From JAJYLM01 sp964547905 (GTDB lineage Bacteria; JAMCPX01), in assembly GCA_964547905.1 (NCBI GenBank), contig CAZJPN010000079.1:11060-75059 (forward strand): DNA of 64,000 bases. The letters are read 5' to 3'. The first letter of the stretch is position 1. Every line of letters starts with the position of its first letter. Position numbers and translations under genes: made by a program. Under the pieces are notes generated by a model. That model did no database searches. It saw nothing but the letters and a program-made list of their open reading frames with translations, and was not told the DNA's origin. Below are positions 1 through 8,835 of the stretch, piece by piece.

Positions 1-26
1 TTTTAAGGTCTCTTTTACGTTCATCG

Positions 27-2414
27 TCATACGTCAAGATTTACAACGTACAGAGCATTCTCTTCAATGAAACTTCTGCGTGCCTGCACATTATCGCCCA
101 TCAATATGGTAAAGATTTCATCGGCGGCCACGGCATCCTCTATCCTTACCTGAACCATAACCCTTTTCCCAGGGTTCATCGTTGTTTCCCAGAGTTGTTC
201 AGGGTTCATCTCTCCGAGCCCTTTGTATCTCTGGATTGCCAGTCCCTTTTGTGCATGCTCCATGCAGTATTCGATCAATCCTTTTATCGTGTTGATAGAT
301 ATTTTTTTTCCATCTTCATCCACGGTATAAGGTGGAGGTATCTTTTCCACTATTGTTTTATAGAGTGCCTTTAATGTCTGAAATTCCGGCGATTGTATAA
401 AATTATTATCGAAGTGCATCTTTCTTATAACACCTTTGTCCGCTACAACCATGATCAGTTTGATATTTTCATCGCCGTTGAGTTCTTCCGTGATTGTAAG
501 GAGCTTGCCCGATGCTTTTTTGAAGTCTGTTATGAGCTTTTCAAATATATTTTTGGATTTTTTTTCTTTCAAAAACAGATCATCCATACCCTGAGATATG
601 AAGAAGTCCAATATTTCTGTATTTCTTTCTCTGCTTATTTTTTCAAGCATATCATAATATTTAACCGCGTTCAAAAGGCTTTTGATGAGAGTATGTGTAT
701 CGGACTGTTTACCGTCTTTTAATGTGATGCGCAGTTTACCAACGCCCTCTTCAAGCAGGACCTTTTTGAGTTCTGTATCGTCCTTGAGAAATCTTTGGGA
801 GTTTCCCTTTTTAATCATGTAGAGGGGCGGTTGTGCTATATATACATAATTTCGCTCTATAAGCTCCGGAAAGTGTCTGAAAAAAAATGTAAGCAGCAAT
901 GTTCTTATATGCGATCCATCGATATCGGCATCCGTCATTATTACGATCTTGTGGTATCTTAGCTTGGATATATCCTTGTCCTCGCTTCCAACGCCGGTAC
1001 CCAAAGCGGATATAAGTACCCTTATTTCCTCCGACGCGAGCATCTGTTCGAATCTTGCCTTTTCCACATTTAAAATTTTGCCTTTTAACGGCAGTATAGC
1101 CTGATTTTTCCTGTCTCTTCCTTGTTTTGCGGAGCCGCCTGCAGATTCTCCTTCCACGATAAACAATTCGCTCAATGCAGGGTCTTTTTCCTGACAGTCG
1201 GCGAGTTTGCCGGGAAGTGAACCGCCCGAAAGGGCGTTCTTTCTTCTTACAAGCTCTCTGGCCTTGCGTGCAGCCTCGCGTGCGCGTGCAGCGTCTATTA
1301 CCTTCTTTATGATATTTTTTGCTATTTGTGGGTTTTCTTCAAATATAGAAAAAAGCTTATCATTTGCCTGTGATTCCACAATTCCCTTTATCTCGGTGTT
1401 ACCGAGTTTTTCTTTTGTTTGGCCTTCAAACTGCGGATCCGGCAGTTTTATGCTTATAACAGCGGTAAGTCCCTCTCTCATATCCTCACCGCTTATTTCT
1501 ACATCCGATTGCTTAATAAGTCCGCTTTCGACGGCGTATTTATTTATTGCCCTTGTAAGTGCAGACTTGAAACCGGAGAGATGACTGCCGCCCTCATGCG
1601 TACTTATATTGTTTGCGTATGAGTGTATAATTTCATTGTAGCCATCGTTATACTGCATTGCACACTCAAATTCGATCTGATCTTTTTTAAACGAGAAAAA
1701 AAATGGCTTTGTGTGAACAAGTGTTTTGTTCTTGTTAAGATGCTGTACAAATTCTATCAATCCGCCGGCATACTCAAATACATTCGATTTGCCGCTTCTT
1801 TCGTCGGTAATGGAGATCTTTATGCCTGGATTTAAAAAAGCAAGTTCCCTTAATCTTGCCGAAAGCGTGTCAAAACTGAAATTCGTGGTTTCAAATATTT
1901 TTCCGTCGGGTTTAAATCTAACCTTTGTTCCTGTAGAATCCGATTTGCCTATGACCTTTATAGGTTCTACAGGATCTCCGTACTTGTATTTCTGGTAGAA
2001 TTTCTTTCCTTCTCTTCTGATCTCTAGTTCGAGCGATTCTGAAAGCGCATTGACAACAGACACGCCCACGCCGTGAAGTCCGCCTGAAACTTTGTAAACT
2101 TTGTTGTCGAATTTACCGCCAGCATGCAGTTTTGTCATAACGACCTCTGCTGCAGAACGGTTCTCTTCTTTGTGGAGGTCTGTTGGTATGCCCCGGCCGT
2201 TATCGTCGACAGTCACACTTCCATCCACATGAATTATTACTATAATTCTATTGCAGTACCCTGCAAGTGCCTCGTCTATACTGTTGTCTACAACCTCATA
2301 AACAAGATGATGCAATCCCCCTTCCGAGGTATTGCCTATATACATGGCTGGTCTTTTTCTTACAGCTTCAAGCCCCTCCAATACCTTTATCTGGGTGGCG
2401 TCATAAGCTGCCAT
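27..2414 (-). CDS. gyrB: DNA gyrase subunit B
   Basis: ATPase subunit of the type II topoisomerase that introduces negative supercoils; works as A2B2 with GyrA. The GHKL ATPase fold is at about residues 1-220: E40 and N44 in EVVDNSIDEALAG, DDNGRGIP near 70, GGLHGVG at 111-117. The transducer carries QFEGQTKEKLGN near 329-339. The TOPRIM domain has the acidic E421 in VEGESAGG and DADIDGSH at 495-502. The C-terminal RYKGLGEMNPEQLW motif is present. At 795 aa it has the normal length, and STHEGGSHLSGF favours GyrB over ParE. It starts 2 bp after the XRE gene stop, so it is the last visible gene of a PilZ-XRE-gyrB operon. A further ORF (MNVKETLK...) appears to start at base 24 on the same strand and leaves the window; gyrA is one possibility. 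Confidence 0.98.
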   Translation of the reverse strand: MAAYDATQIKVLEGLEAVRKRPAMYIGNTSEGGLHHLVYEVVDNSIDEALAGYCNRIIVIIHVDGSVTVDDNGRGIPTDLHKEENRSAAEVVMTKLHAGGKFDNKVYKVSGGLHGVGVSVVNALSESLELEIRREGKKFYQKYKYGDPVEPIKVIGKSDSTGTKVRFKPDGKIFETTNFSFDTLSARLRELAFLNPGIKISITDERSGKSNVFEYAGGLIEFVQHLNKNKTLVHTKPFFFSFKKDQIEFECAMQYNDGYNEIIHSYANNISTHEGGSHLSGFKSALTRAINKYAVESGLIKQSDVEISGEDMREGLTAVISIKLPDPQFEGQTKEKLGNTEIKGIVESQANDKLFSIFEENPQIAKNIIKKVIDAARAREAARKARELVRRKNALSGGSLPGKLADCQEKDPALSELFIVEGESAGGSAKQGRDRKNQAILPLKGKILNVEKARFEQMLASEEIRVLISALGTGVGSEDKDISKLRYHKIVIMTDADIDGSHIRTLLLTFFFRHFPELIERNYVYIAQPPLYMIKKGNSQRFLKDDTELKKVLLEEGVGKLRITLKDGKQSDTHTLIKSLLNAVKYYDMLEKISRERNTEILDFFISQGMDDLFLKEKKSKNIFEKLITDFKKASGKLLTITEELNGDENIKLIMVVADKGVIRKMHFDNNFIQSPEFQTLKALYKTIVEKIPPPYTVDEDGKKISINTIKGLIEYCMEHAQKGLAIQRYKGLGEMNPEQLWETTMNPGKRVMVQVRIEDAVAADEIFTILMGDNVQARRSFIEENALYVVNLDV

Positions 2415-2416
2415 TA

Positions 2417-2842
2417 CTATGCTTTGCCCTTTTTCTCGATATTGATGTAACTGTTCACGAGTTCTACGATCTTTTCTTTAACCTTCTCGTCGTTTATGTT
2501 TACCAATTTTTCAAGAATAAGCCATTCTGGAGTCCTCTGTTTGATAATTCTCCCGTTAAATACAAAACTTTGATCGCTGTCCTTGTGAGCTTTATGAGAG
2601 GGGCCATAAAACAGCCAGTCCACCGTAACATTTCCCATTTCGGCTATCTTTGCAAGTATGTTGAGTGAAGGCGTAACCTGATCCGTTTCATATACGCTTA
2701 TGGCATCCTGTGATTTATCCAGCAGAGCGCCAAAATCTGTTTGAGTCTTATCTCCTCTTATCAATCTTATCCTTTGCCCCAGAGTAAGTTTATCAACGTC
2801 GGTTTGTCTTAATTTTTCAGTAGCTTTTTTACTTGTCCTCAT
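2417..2842 (-). CDS. XRE-family helix-turn-helix regulator
   Basis: 141-aa protein with a Cro/cI-type HTH at about residues 20-77 (LGQRIRLIRGDKTQTDFGAL, then SVYETDQVTPSLNILAKIAE). Such proteins bind DNA as dimers and usually repress. The C-terminal ~60 residues are helical and not recognised. It overlaps the end of the PilZ gene by 14 bp and ends 2 bp before gyrB, so all three are probably co-transcribed and translationally coupled. The start has a purine-rich ribosome site (GGGGGAA). The target is unknown; autoregulation of the operon, and therefore of gyrB, is plausible but not shown. Confidence 0.85.
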   Translation of the reverse strand: MRTSKKATEKLRQTDVDKLTLGQRIRLIRGDKTQTDFGALLDKSQDAISVYETDQVTPSLNILAKIAEMGNVTVDWLFYGPSHKAHKDSDQSFVFNGRIIKQRTPEWLILEKLVNINDEKVKEKIVELVNSYINIEKKGKA

Positions 2843-3176
2843 AGTTCCCCCGTATATTTTTTATTCCTGTACTTAAATAGCTTTTATTGTCTTCGTCCAG
2901 ATTTATAAATTCTATGCCTATTCCTGGTTTAGAGAAGGTATGATCATCCTCATTGTTGTTTATCCGGACAACCCTGCCTTTTAACTTAAACTTTTTTCTT
3001 ACGCCTGGTAAAAAAAAGTCCACAAATACAGTGCTCCCTTCTTTGGTTAAGCTGTTCGTTTCTATAAACATACCTCCAAGGCTTATGTCTCTTGTATATC
3101 CCATCTCAATATCTCTATGATTGAGATAGTCTATCATAACTTTAATGGTATTTCTATGAAATTTCCTTCTTTCCAT
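2829..3176 (-). CDS. PilZ-domain protein
   Basis: 115-aa single-domain protein. PilZ signs: ERRKFHRN at the N-terminus (RxxxR-type c-di-GMP binding region) and DISLGGMFIET (the D/NxSxxG motif) near residues 25-36, followed by a beta-barrel. PilZ proteins bind cyclic di-GMP and alter motility, secretion or transcription. First gene of the PilZ-XRE-gyrB operon. The ATG lies inside a copy of the dispersed motif described at 3169-3190, and there is no strong Shine-Dalgarno sequence. Placing a PilZ gene ahead of gyrB is unusual. Confidence 0.85.
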   Translation of the reverse strand: MERRKFHRNTIKVMIDYLNHRDIEMGYTRDISLGGMFIETNSLTKEGSTVFVDFFLPGVRKKFKLKGRVVRINNNEDDHTFSKPGIGIEFINLDEDNKSYLSTGIKNIRGNYEDK

Positions 3177-3190
3177 TGCTTTTGGGTTAT
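3169..3190 (+). repeat. Dispersed motif, variant copy
   Basis: Reads CTTTCCATTGCT then TTTGGGTTAT. It matches the window-wide consensus (CTTTCCTATTGCA followed by TTTTTCGGGTTAA) apart from short deletions. It covers the PilZ start codon on the minus strand. Confidence 0.45.
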
Positions 3191-3206
3191 TATAACAATA
3201 ATAACT

Positions 3207-3282
3207 GAATAGTCAATATATGTCTGCAGTGTGCCGTCACAAATAAGTTTTACTTGACAGTGTACAGGTGAATGACTATTCT
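3207..3282 (+). promoter_or_regulatory. Promoter and likely operator of the tetR-tolC-emrAB operon
   Basis: TTGACA (3254-3259), a 17-bp spacer and TATTCT (3277-3282) form a good sigma-70 promoter ahead of the TetR gene. A 9-bp inverted repeat, GAATAGTCA at 3207-3215 and TGACTATTC at 3273-3281, has one arm on the -10 element. This is a likely binding site for the encoded TetR protein. The upstream arm could also control the divergent PilZ-XRE-gyrB operon. Confidence 0.6.
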
Positions 3283-3326
3283 TGCAAAAGAAGTATGATT
3301 CATAAATTGAATGAGGATTTATATAT

Positions 3327-3944
3327 TTGAAGCTAACAAGAAAAGAAAGAGAAAAATTAAGAAAAAATCAAGAGATCATAGAGGTATCCATAAAGGTCTT
3401 TTCCGAGAAGGGCTTTTATGAGGCAACGATGCATGATATAGCGAATGCGGTCGAAATGGGTGTGGGCACGCTTTATCAGTATTTCAAGAACAAAGACGAC
3501 CTTTATTATAATGCGATCCTTTATAAATTGAATGAATTTCATAATTTTTACGAAGAAAAACTTCACGGCAAGAACGGTTTCCTCGAGATCCTATCAACTA
3601 TCATAACGGCATGGATCGAGTATTTCGGTACTAACAACGATTTCTTTGCGATAGTCTTCTCTGAATGGATAAATGTTAAAAAGACCTTCGCCATGAAGTT
3701 AAAAAAGCACTTAACAAATGAATTCATAGAAAAATACAATGAAATCATCAAGCTGATAGAAAAGGGTAAACAGACGGGTGAAATAAAGGATAGTGTAAAC
3801 ATAGAAATTTTGAGTTCCATGATCTTTGGTGCAATACAGCAGATCATTCATATGGGGGCTATGAAAAAAGAAACCATTACGCCGGCCATTGTTGCGGAAA
3901 ACATAACAAGTATTTTATCATCCGGCATATTAAATGTGAAATGA
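3327..3944 (+). CDS. TetR/AcrR-family transcriptional regulator
   Basis: 205-aa one-component repressor. The N-terminal HTH (about 13-58) reads SIKVFSEKGFYEATMHDIA then VGTLYQYFKNKDDLYY, a textbook TetR domain; the rest is a helical ligand-binding domain. The start is TTG at 3327 with GAGG about 10 bp upstream. It heads a plus-strand operon with tolC, emrA and emrB, so it most likely represses this efflux system until an effector binds. The stop overlaps an in-frame ATG of tolC, but the preferred tolC start is 9 bp after the stop. Confidence 0.9.
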   Translation: MKLTRKEREKLRKNQEIIEVSIKVFSEKGFYEATMHDIANAVEMGVGTLYQYFKNKDDLYYNAILYKLNEFHNFYEEKLHGKNGFLEILSTIITAWIEYFGTNNDFFAIVFSEWINVKKTFAMKLKKHLTNEFIEKYNEIIKLIEKGKQTGEIKDSVNIEILSSMIFGAIQQIIHMGAMKKETITPAIVAENITSILSSGILNVK

Positions 3945-3952
3945 GGAGATAT

Positions 3953-5278
3953 ATGAAAACAAAAGTTATATCGTTAGCTTTATTGCTTCTTGTGTTTGGT
4001 TTGCCCTATAAAACGCAGGCGTGTGAGACATTAAATCTTGATGAGGCGCTCAAGCTCGCAATAAACAACAATAAGGATATAAAACAGGTACAGCAGGAAA
4101 AAGATGCAGCATGGTCGCGGGTTGTACAGGCACGGGCTGGATTTATGCCGAACATTTCGGCTCAAGGGATCTATACATTCAGCTATCAGGTCCCATTGAT
4201 ACCAATACCTGCCGGTTCTTTTGGCCCTAATTTCCCTCCAAATGCATTAAATGCACGAATTGACACCACATTTGAATACAATGCAGGGTTTACCGGCACA
4301 TGGACATTGTTTGCAGGAGGCATGATATACCACAATTATTCTGCTGCAAAAAAACTCTATGAGTCCGCATCAGAACAAGAAAAATCTGAAAAACAGGAGA
4401 TCATATATCAGGTCAAGAAGGCTTATTACAACCTTTTACTAGCATCGGAATCTGTTGATGTACTTAAGCACTCCATTGACCTTGCTGCCGAACACTACAG
4501 GGTTACCAAGGACAGATATGACGCAGGCGAGGCATCAGAACTTGATATGCTGAATGCGAGCGTCAGCCTTTCAAACCTTCAGCCTCAATTTATAGCTGTG
4601 CAGAACAATGTAAAAATATCGGGACTTGCATTGAAGAATATCCTCGGTGTCGAATTTACGAGCGATGTATGCGCAAATTCTGAAGTCGTTATACCGGAAT
4701 TTTCTGGAAACCTGCAATATTATGAAAGCCGGGCAAAACAGAACAATTATCAGCTTAAAATAATAAACAAACAACTCTCTGCATTGAATGACTATAAGAA
4801 GGTATCGATAGGGAGATTTTCGCCGACACTTGCCCTTGCAGGCAACTATAACTGGCTTTCAAACGAATTCACAGGTTCATGGCAGGATATATATCAAGCA
4901 GCTCTTGTTCTAACAATACCATTGTTTAATGGCGGTGCCGATGTTGGTCAGGTCAAAGAGGCTTATTCCAACTATTATAAACTTGTGTTTCTTAAATCAG
5001 AAACAATGGACAATATAAGGATATCAACAGAAGCGGCATATTCAAATGCAACAGTGGCCAAAAATGAAATCACAGCGGCCCAGGAGGCGTTGAATACGGC
5101 TGAGAAGGCTGAAAGTATAGCCCAGGAACAGTACAGGATAGGTCTTGCAACGAACCTCGACGTATTAAATGCAAACCTTGGTCTTAAAGAGGCGCAAATG
5201 AATTATATAAAGGCAAAGTACAATTATCTTCTTGCGGTTGCCGAGTTGGAAAGGATCATGGGAGCGGCCTCCTATTGA
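3953..5278 (+). CDS. tolC: TolC-family outer membrane efflux protein
   Basis: Outer-membrane channel of a tripartite efflux pump. ATG at 3953 is chosen over the in-frame ATG at 3941 because GAGGAG (3943-3948) sits just before 3953. A signal peptide (MKTKVISLALLLLVFGLP...QA) leads into two OEP repeats typical of the family: LNLDEALKLAINNNKDIKQ near the N-terminus and a second helical hairpin after about residue 240, with the RYDAGEASELDMLNA and QYRIGLATNLDVLNA signatures. About 441 aa, the usual length. Followed after 108 bp by the EmrA-type adaptor. Confidence 0.92.
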   Translation: MKTKVISLALLLLVFGLPYKTQACETLNLDEALKLAINNNKDIKQVQQEKDAAWSRVVQARAGFMPNISAQGIYTFSYQVPLIPIPAGSFGPNFPPNALNARIDTTFEYNAGFTGTWTLFAGGMIYHNYSAAKKLYESASEQEKSEKQEIIYQVKKAYYNLLLASESVDVLKHSIDLAAEHYRVTKDRYDAGEASELDMLNASVSLSNLQPQFIAVQNNVKISGLALKNILGVEFTSDVCANSEVVIPEFSGNLQYYESRAKQNNYQLKIINKQLSALNDYKKVSIGRFSPTLALAGNYNWLSNEFTGSWQDIYQAALVLTIPLFNGGADVGQVKEAYSNYYKLVFLKSETMDNIRISTEAAYSNATVAKNEITAAQEALNTAEKAESIAQEQYRIGLATNLDVLNANLGLKEAQMNYIKAKYNYLLAVAELERIMGAASY

Positions 5279-5386
5279 AGAATAGATAAGAAACGACGCT
5301 TCATTTCAACTTTTCCCTTGTTAGGAGTACCAGTCAATTTTGTTGAGAGGAAGTCTTACTAAATGAAGATATGAAAGGAAGAAAAT

Positions 5387-6349
5387 ATGGAAGAAACAGA
5401 AAAAACACATAAAAGCAAAAGCAAAAAGAAAATGTTGGCCCAGCCAAGGGTGTATGTTCCGGGATTGATGATACTTGCTGGCATAATCTTTGGTCTTCTC
5501 TGGTGGAGATACTGGGATAACTTTGCTTATACTGAAGATGCACAGGTAGCTGCACACCTGATAATCTTGAGCTCCCCGCTGCCTACGTACATTACACAGT
5601 TAAATGCAGATGAAGGGGATACGATTACCAAAGGAGAAACACTCGCTGTTGTAACGCTTTCAAACATTATTACCGATAAGGACCTAAAGTCAGCACGTTC
5701 AGAGGCAGCCATACAGTACCAAAGGGCCAAGAACAATGTTGATGTCCTTCAATCGGAATTGGAGGATGAGCAAAAGAACGAGCAACGATTAGAGCGCGTA
5801 TACAAAAGGGGAGGTACAAGTGAACAAACCCTCCTCGATGCGAAAACACGCTACGAGGTAACCAAGTCTCAGTATGAATCTGCACAGATCACACTCGCAT
5901 TCGCAAAAAATATCCTCGATGCCACGCAGAACAGGCTTGAAGGCATTGAGCTCAAAAGCCCTATCTCCGGAAAGGTCGCACAGAGATATGCAAATATAGG
6001 CCAGAATATGTCACCGGGTGAGCCGATTTTTGGTCTTGTGGACCTCAGAGATGTCTGGATAGAAGCAAACATAAAAGAAACACACGTTGGACCGGTTAAG
6101 CCGGGACAAAAGGTGGATATCTATGTGGATACCTATCCAGGCGTTACCTTTTCCGGAACGGTGCTCCATGTACAGGCCGAGACTATCGGCGCCTATTCCG
6201 TCATACCGTCTGAAAATCCTTCGGGCACATTCATTAAGATCGTGCAGCGCGTGCCGGTCAAGATCGCAATCGATACGGAAGGATACACTCTCAGGCCCGG
6301 TATGTCTGTTGAGGTGAAGATCCACACAAGAAAGTTTTCATGGCTGTAA
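5387..6349 (+). CDS. emrA: EmrA/HlyD-type membrane fusion protein
   Basis: Periplasmic adaptor joining an inner-membrane MFS pump to TolC. A charged cytoplasmic N-terminus (about 1-22) is followed by one membrane segment (about 25-45, GLMILAGIIFGLLWW). Next come the lipoyl half-motifs (ADEGDTITKGETLAVV and IELKSPISGKVAQRYANIGQ), a coiled-coil hairpin between them (about 100-190) and a beta-barrel with DVWIEANIKETHVGPVKPGQ. 320 aa, usual size. The stop overlaps emrB by 10 bp, so the two are coupled. Substrate not predictable. Confidence 0.92.
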   Translation: MEETEKTHKSKSKKKMLAQPRVYVPGLMILAGIIFGLLWWRYWDNFAYTEDAQVAAHLIILSSPLPTYITQLNADEGDTITKGETLAVVTLSNIITDKDLKSARSEAAIQYQRAKNNVDVLQSELEDEQKNEQRLERVYKRGGTSEQTLLDAKTRYEVTKSQYESAQITLAFAKNILDATQNRLEGIELKSPISGKVAQRYANIGQNMSPGEPIFGLVDLRDVWIEANIKETHVGPVKPGQKVDIYVDTYPGVTFSGTVLHVQAETIGAYSVIPSENPSGTFIKIVQRVPVKIAIDTEGYTLRPGMSVEVKIHTRKFSWL

Positions 6350-7932
6350 ACAATCCCGAAGATAATAACAACACTCCTTCATCTTACAAATGGTGGGTCC
6401 TTGCAATCGTCCTGATCGGCAGCTTTATGGGGGTGCTGGACAATTCCATTATCAACGTTGCCCTGCCCCATTTCATGGTCGCATTCGGAGCAAACACCGA
6501 AGAAGTCGAATGGGTTGTAACAGCATACATGCTCGCGTTCGCCATCCTGATGCCTCTGGCTGTATGGCTGAGGAACCTGGTCGGCCTTAAGGTCGCATTC
6601 CTGCTGGAGCTTGCTCTTTTTGTGGTCGGCTCATTCCTCTGCAGTCTGTCATGGAGCCTTGATTCACTCATCGTATTCAGGCTGGTTCAGGCAATCGGTG
6701 CCGGTGATATCATGCCCACGGGTATGACCATGATCTCGGAGGTCTTTCCCCGGGAAGAGCGTGGACTTGCACTCGGTATTTGGGGTGCCGGTATTACGGT
6801 CGCGCCTGCGATAGGTCCGACACTCGGCGGCTATCTGCTCGACCACATAAGCTGGCACGCACTGTTTTATATCAACATTCCCATAGGCGTGATCGCATTC
6901 TTCTGGGGCTTGAGCATCCTCAAGCCTGCCAAAGGAGATATAAACGTTTTAAAAAACTTTGACTTTGTCGGGTTCATCACCTTCGGCCTGTTCCTTGGCA
7001 CCCTGCTCGTAGCCCTCACAAAGGGTGAAGAAAAGGGATGGACATCCGGTTACATACTCAATCTGTTCGCAATATCTTATTTTTCTTTCTTTCTGTTCAT
7101 CATCGCCGAGACCGTTGTCAAAAAACCGATCATAGATCTGGCGATATTCAAGAATTATAACTTTGTTCTCCTGAACATACTGGGCATTATGCGATCCATT
7201 GCACTGTTTGGTACTGTTTTTCTCATGCCGTTATACTTCCAGAACCTTCTGGGCTACTCTGCAACCATGACAGGTATACTGATGATACCCCAGGCCATCA
7301 TGGTTACCATGGGTATGCCCCTGGCAGGAAAGCTGGTCGACAAGGTGGGCCCGAAAATGCCCCTTCTGTTCGGCATACTTTTGACCGCATATTCTTTATA
7401 TTATTTCACTTCTCTTTCATTGGTGTCCAGTGTACAGTTCATTACCACCGGATTGATGATGCGGGGATTCGGTATCAGCTTTATCATGGCACCCGTTACC
7501 AGTGCGGCGATAAATTCCTTAAAGCCCGAAGAAATCAATCTCGGCTCTGGCATGCTGAACGTCATCATGCAAACGGGAGGTACCTTTGGTATAGCTGCAC
7601 TCGGTTCTGTCCTTGATTCAAGAACAGATTTTCATATGGCTACGTATGCAGGGCATTTTGTTCCCGCTTCACCCATTACTCAGAGTGTACTTCACCAGAT
7701 TTCAAATTTTGCCTTGAGCAAGGGTGCAAGCATTTATAACGCCGGGATAGCGGGGCAAGGCAGCTTCCTGGCATACCTGCATCAATGGGCAACGGTAAAC
7801 GCATTTGACGATGCCTTTTTTCTCACGGCATTTATGGTATTGCTTGGTATAGTGCCTGCTGTATTTTTGAGAAATATAGTCTTTAGAAAGAAAAAATCCC
7901 CGGATGAGAATATCGAGATAATCGAGATGTAA
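6340..7932 (+). CDS. emrB: DHA2-family MFS drug exporter (EmrB/QacA type)
   Basis: Proton-driven inner-membrane exporter with 14 predicted membrane segments, 530 aa. Family motifs: LDNSIINVALP in TM1 (motif D1 of 14-TM exporters), WVVTAYMLAFA, RLVQAIGAGDIMP, and GAGITVAPAIGPTLGGYL (motif C of antiporters). Forms the pump of the TolC-EmrA-EmrB complex encoded with it. A close paralogue of the same length lies at 21666-23258 without adaptor genes. Confidence 0.93.
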   Translation: MAVNNPEDNNNTPSSYKWWVLAIVLIGSFMGVLDNSIINVALPHFMVAFGANTEEVEWVVTAYMLAFAILMPLAVWLRNLVGLKVAFLLELALFVVGSFLCSLSWSLDSLIVFRLVQAIGAGDIMPTGMTMISEVFPREERGLALGIWGAGITVAPAIGPTLGGYLLDHISWHALFYINIPIGVIAFFWGLSILKPAKGDINVLKNFDFVGFITFGLFLGTLLVALTKGEEKGWTSGYILNLFAISYFSFFLFIIAETVVKKPIIDLAIFKNYNFVLLNILGIMRSIALFGTVFLMPLYFQNLLGYSATMTGILMIPQAIMVTMGMPLAGKLVDKVGPKMPLLFGILLTAYSLYYFTSLSLVSSVQFITTGLMMRGFGISFIMAPVTSAAINSLKPEEINLGSGMLNVIMQTGGTFGIAALGSVLDSRTDFHMATYAGHFVPASPITQSVLHQISNFALSKGASIYNAGIAGQGSFLAYLHQWATVNAFDDAFFLTAFMVLLGIVPAVFLRNIVFRKKKSPDENIEIIEM

Positions 7933-7999
7933 ACCCCTGCACGTTTGGTTGACAGGGAATGATGAAACATTTATTTTCAGATAAACTATGGAGGTAAAT

Positions 8000-8734
8000 A
8001 TGAAGAAGTTAAGTCTGTTTCTCATGGTGCCCGTTTTCCTGCTCATGGTCAATGCAGCTGCACCGTTAACAGGAAATGAGGTTTTGAAAAAGATCGACGA
8101 CCAGCAATTGACCAAGGACAAGGTCAGCGTGGCAGAGATGAAGTTGATAGATAGCAGCGGAACAACGACCGAGCGGACTTTAAAGATGTATACAAAGGGT
8201 GCCGATTTTCACCTGATAAGATTCCTTGCTCCGGCAGACCTCAAGGGAACAGGATTTTTATCCCGCGGCAGCGATAATATGTGGCTTTATTTGCCTGCAC
8301 TCGGCAAGGTAAGGAGGATAGCGGGACACGTGTCTCACGGCAGTTTCATGGGGTCAGACTTCAGTTACAGGGATTTAAGCTCAAGCGGTCTTGCCAAAGA
8401 TTTTACGGCAACAGTTGTATCCTATAAGAACGAAGAATATGAATTGCTGCTAAAGCCAAAACCCGGTGATGCTTCTTACAGCATGGTAAAGTTATGGGTA
8501 AAGGATGATACATTTGTTCCTTTAAAAATGGAATTTTACGATAAATCAGGTAAGCTTCTCAAAATACTTATTAATACCGAGATCAAAAATATTGACGGTA
8601 AATGGTTCCCGATGTCGATGGTTATGGACAATGTACAGGAGAATCACAAAACCGAGATTACAGTGAAAGAGCTTAAAATCAACACAGGGTTAAGGGACAG
8701 CTTGTTTACAGATAGGACGCTGAAAGAACAATAA
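8000..8734 (+). CDS. LolA-like outer membrane lipoprotein-sorting protein
   Basis: 244-aa exported protein. The ATG at 8000 is preferred over 7988 because GGAGG lies between them. A signal peptide (MKKLSLFLMVPVFLLMVNAAA) precedes a LolA-like beta fold (WLYLPALGKVRRIAG, GSDFSYRDLS). Members are often called outer membrane lipoprotein-sorting protein and commonly sit beside exporter genes; the exact role is not established. It is the last gene of the efflux operon, 67 bp after emrB, and is followed by a strong terminator. It may help place or supply lipid to the pump, which is inference. Confidence 0.8.
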   Translation: MKKLSLFLMVPVFLLMVNAAAPLTGNEVLKKIDDQQLTKDKVSVAEMKLIDSSGTTTERTLKMYTKGADFHLIRFLAPADLKGTGFLSRGSDNMWLYLPALGKVRRIAGHVSHGSFMGSDFSYRDLSSSGLAKDFTATVVSYKNEEYELLLKPKPGDASYSMVKLWVKDDTFVPLKMEFYDKSGKLLKILINTEIKNIDGKWFPMSMVMDNVQENHKTEITVKELKINTGLRDSLFTDRTLKEQ

Positions 8735-8789
8735 TCGGACGCAGCGATATATCCTATCTTTTTTATTTTATCCTTGCCCCGGAAAATGT

Positions 8790-8835
8790 AACAGGAAGGT
8801 AGGGGGTCAAAATTTTGAACCCCTACCTTCCTGTT
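8790..8835 (+). terminator. Long inverted repeat, terminator of the efflux operon
   Basis: 16-nt arms (AACAGGAAGGTAGGGG at 8790-8805 and its complement at 8820-8835) enclose the self-complementary TCAAAATTTTGA. A T-run follows at 8834-8838 on the plus strand. It also encodes the last residues and stop codon of the minus-strand MFS gene. Confidence 0.8.

Noticed and set aside
13..24. Start of gyrA after gyrB
   Set aside because: Only eight codons (MNVKETLK) are visible; that is too little to name the gene.
1207..1584. 125-codon plus-strand ORF inside gyrB
   Set aside because: Antisense frame of a highly conserved gene, no ribosome site, no protein-like family features.
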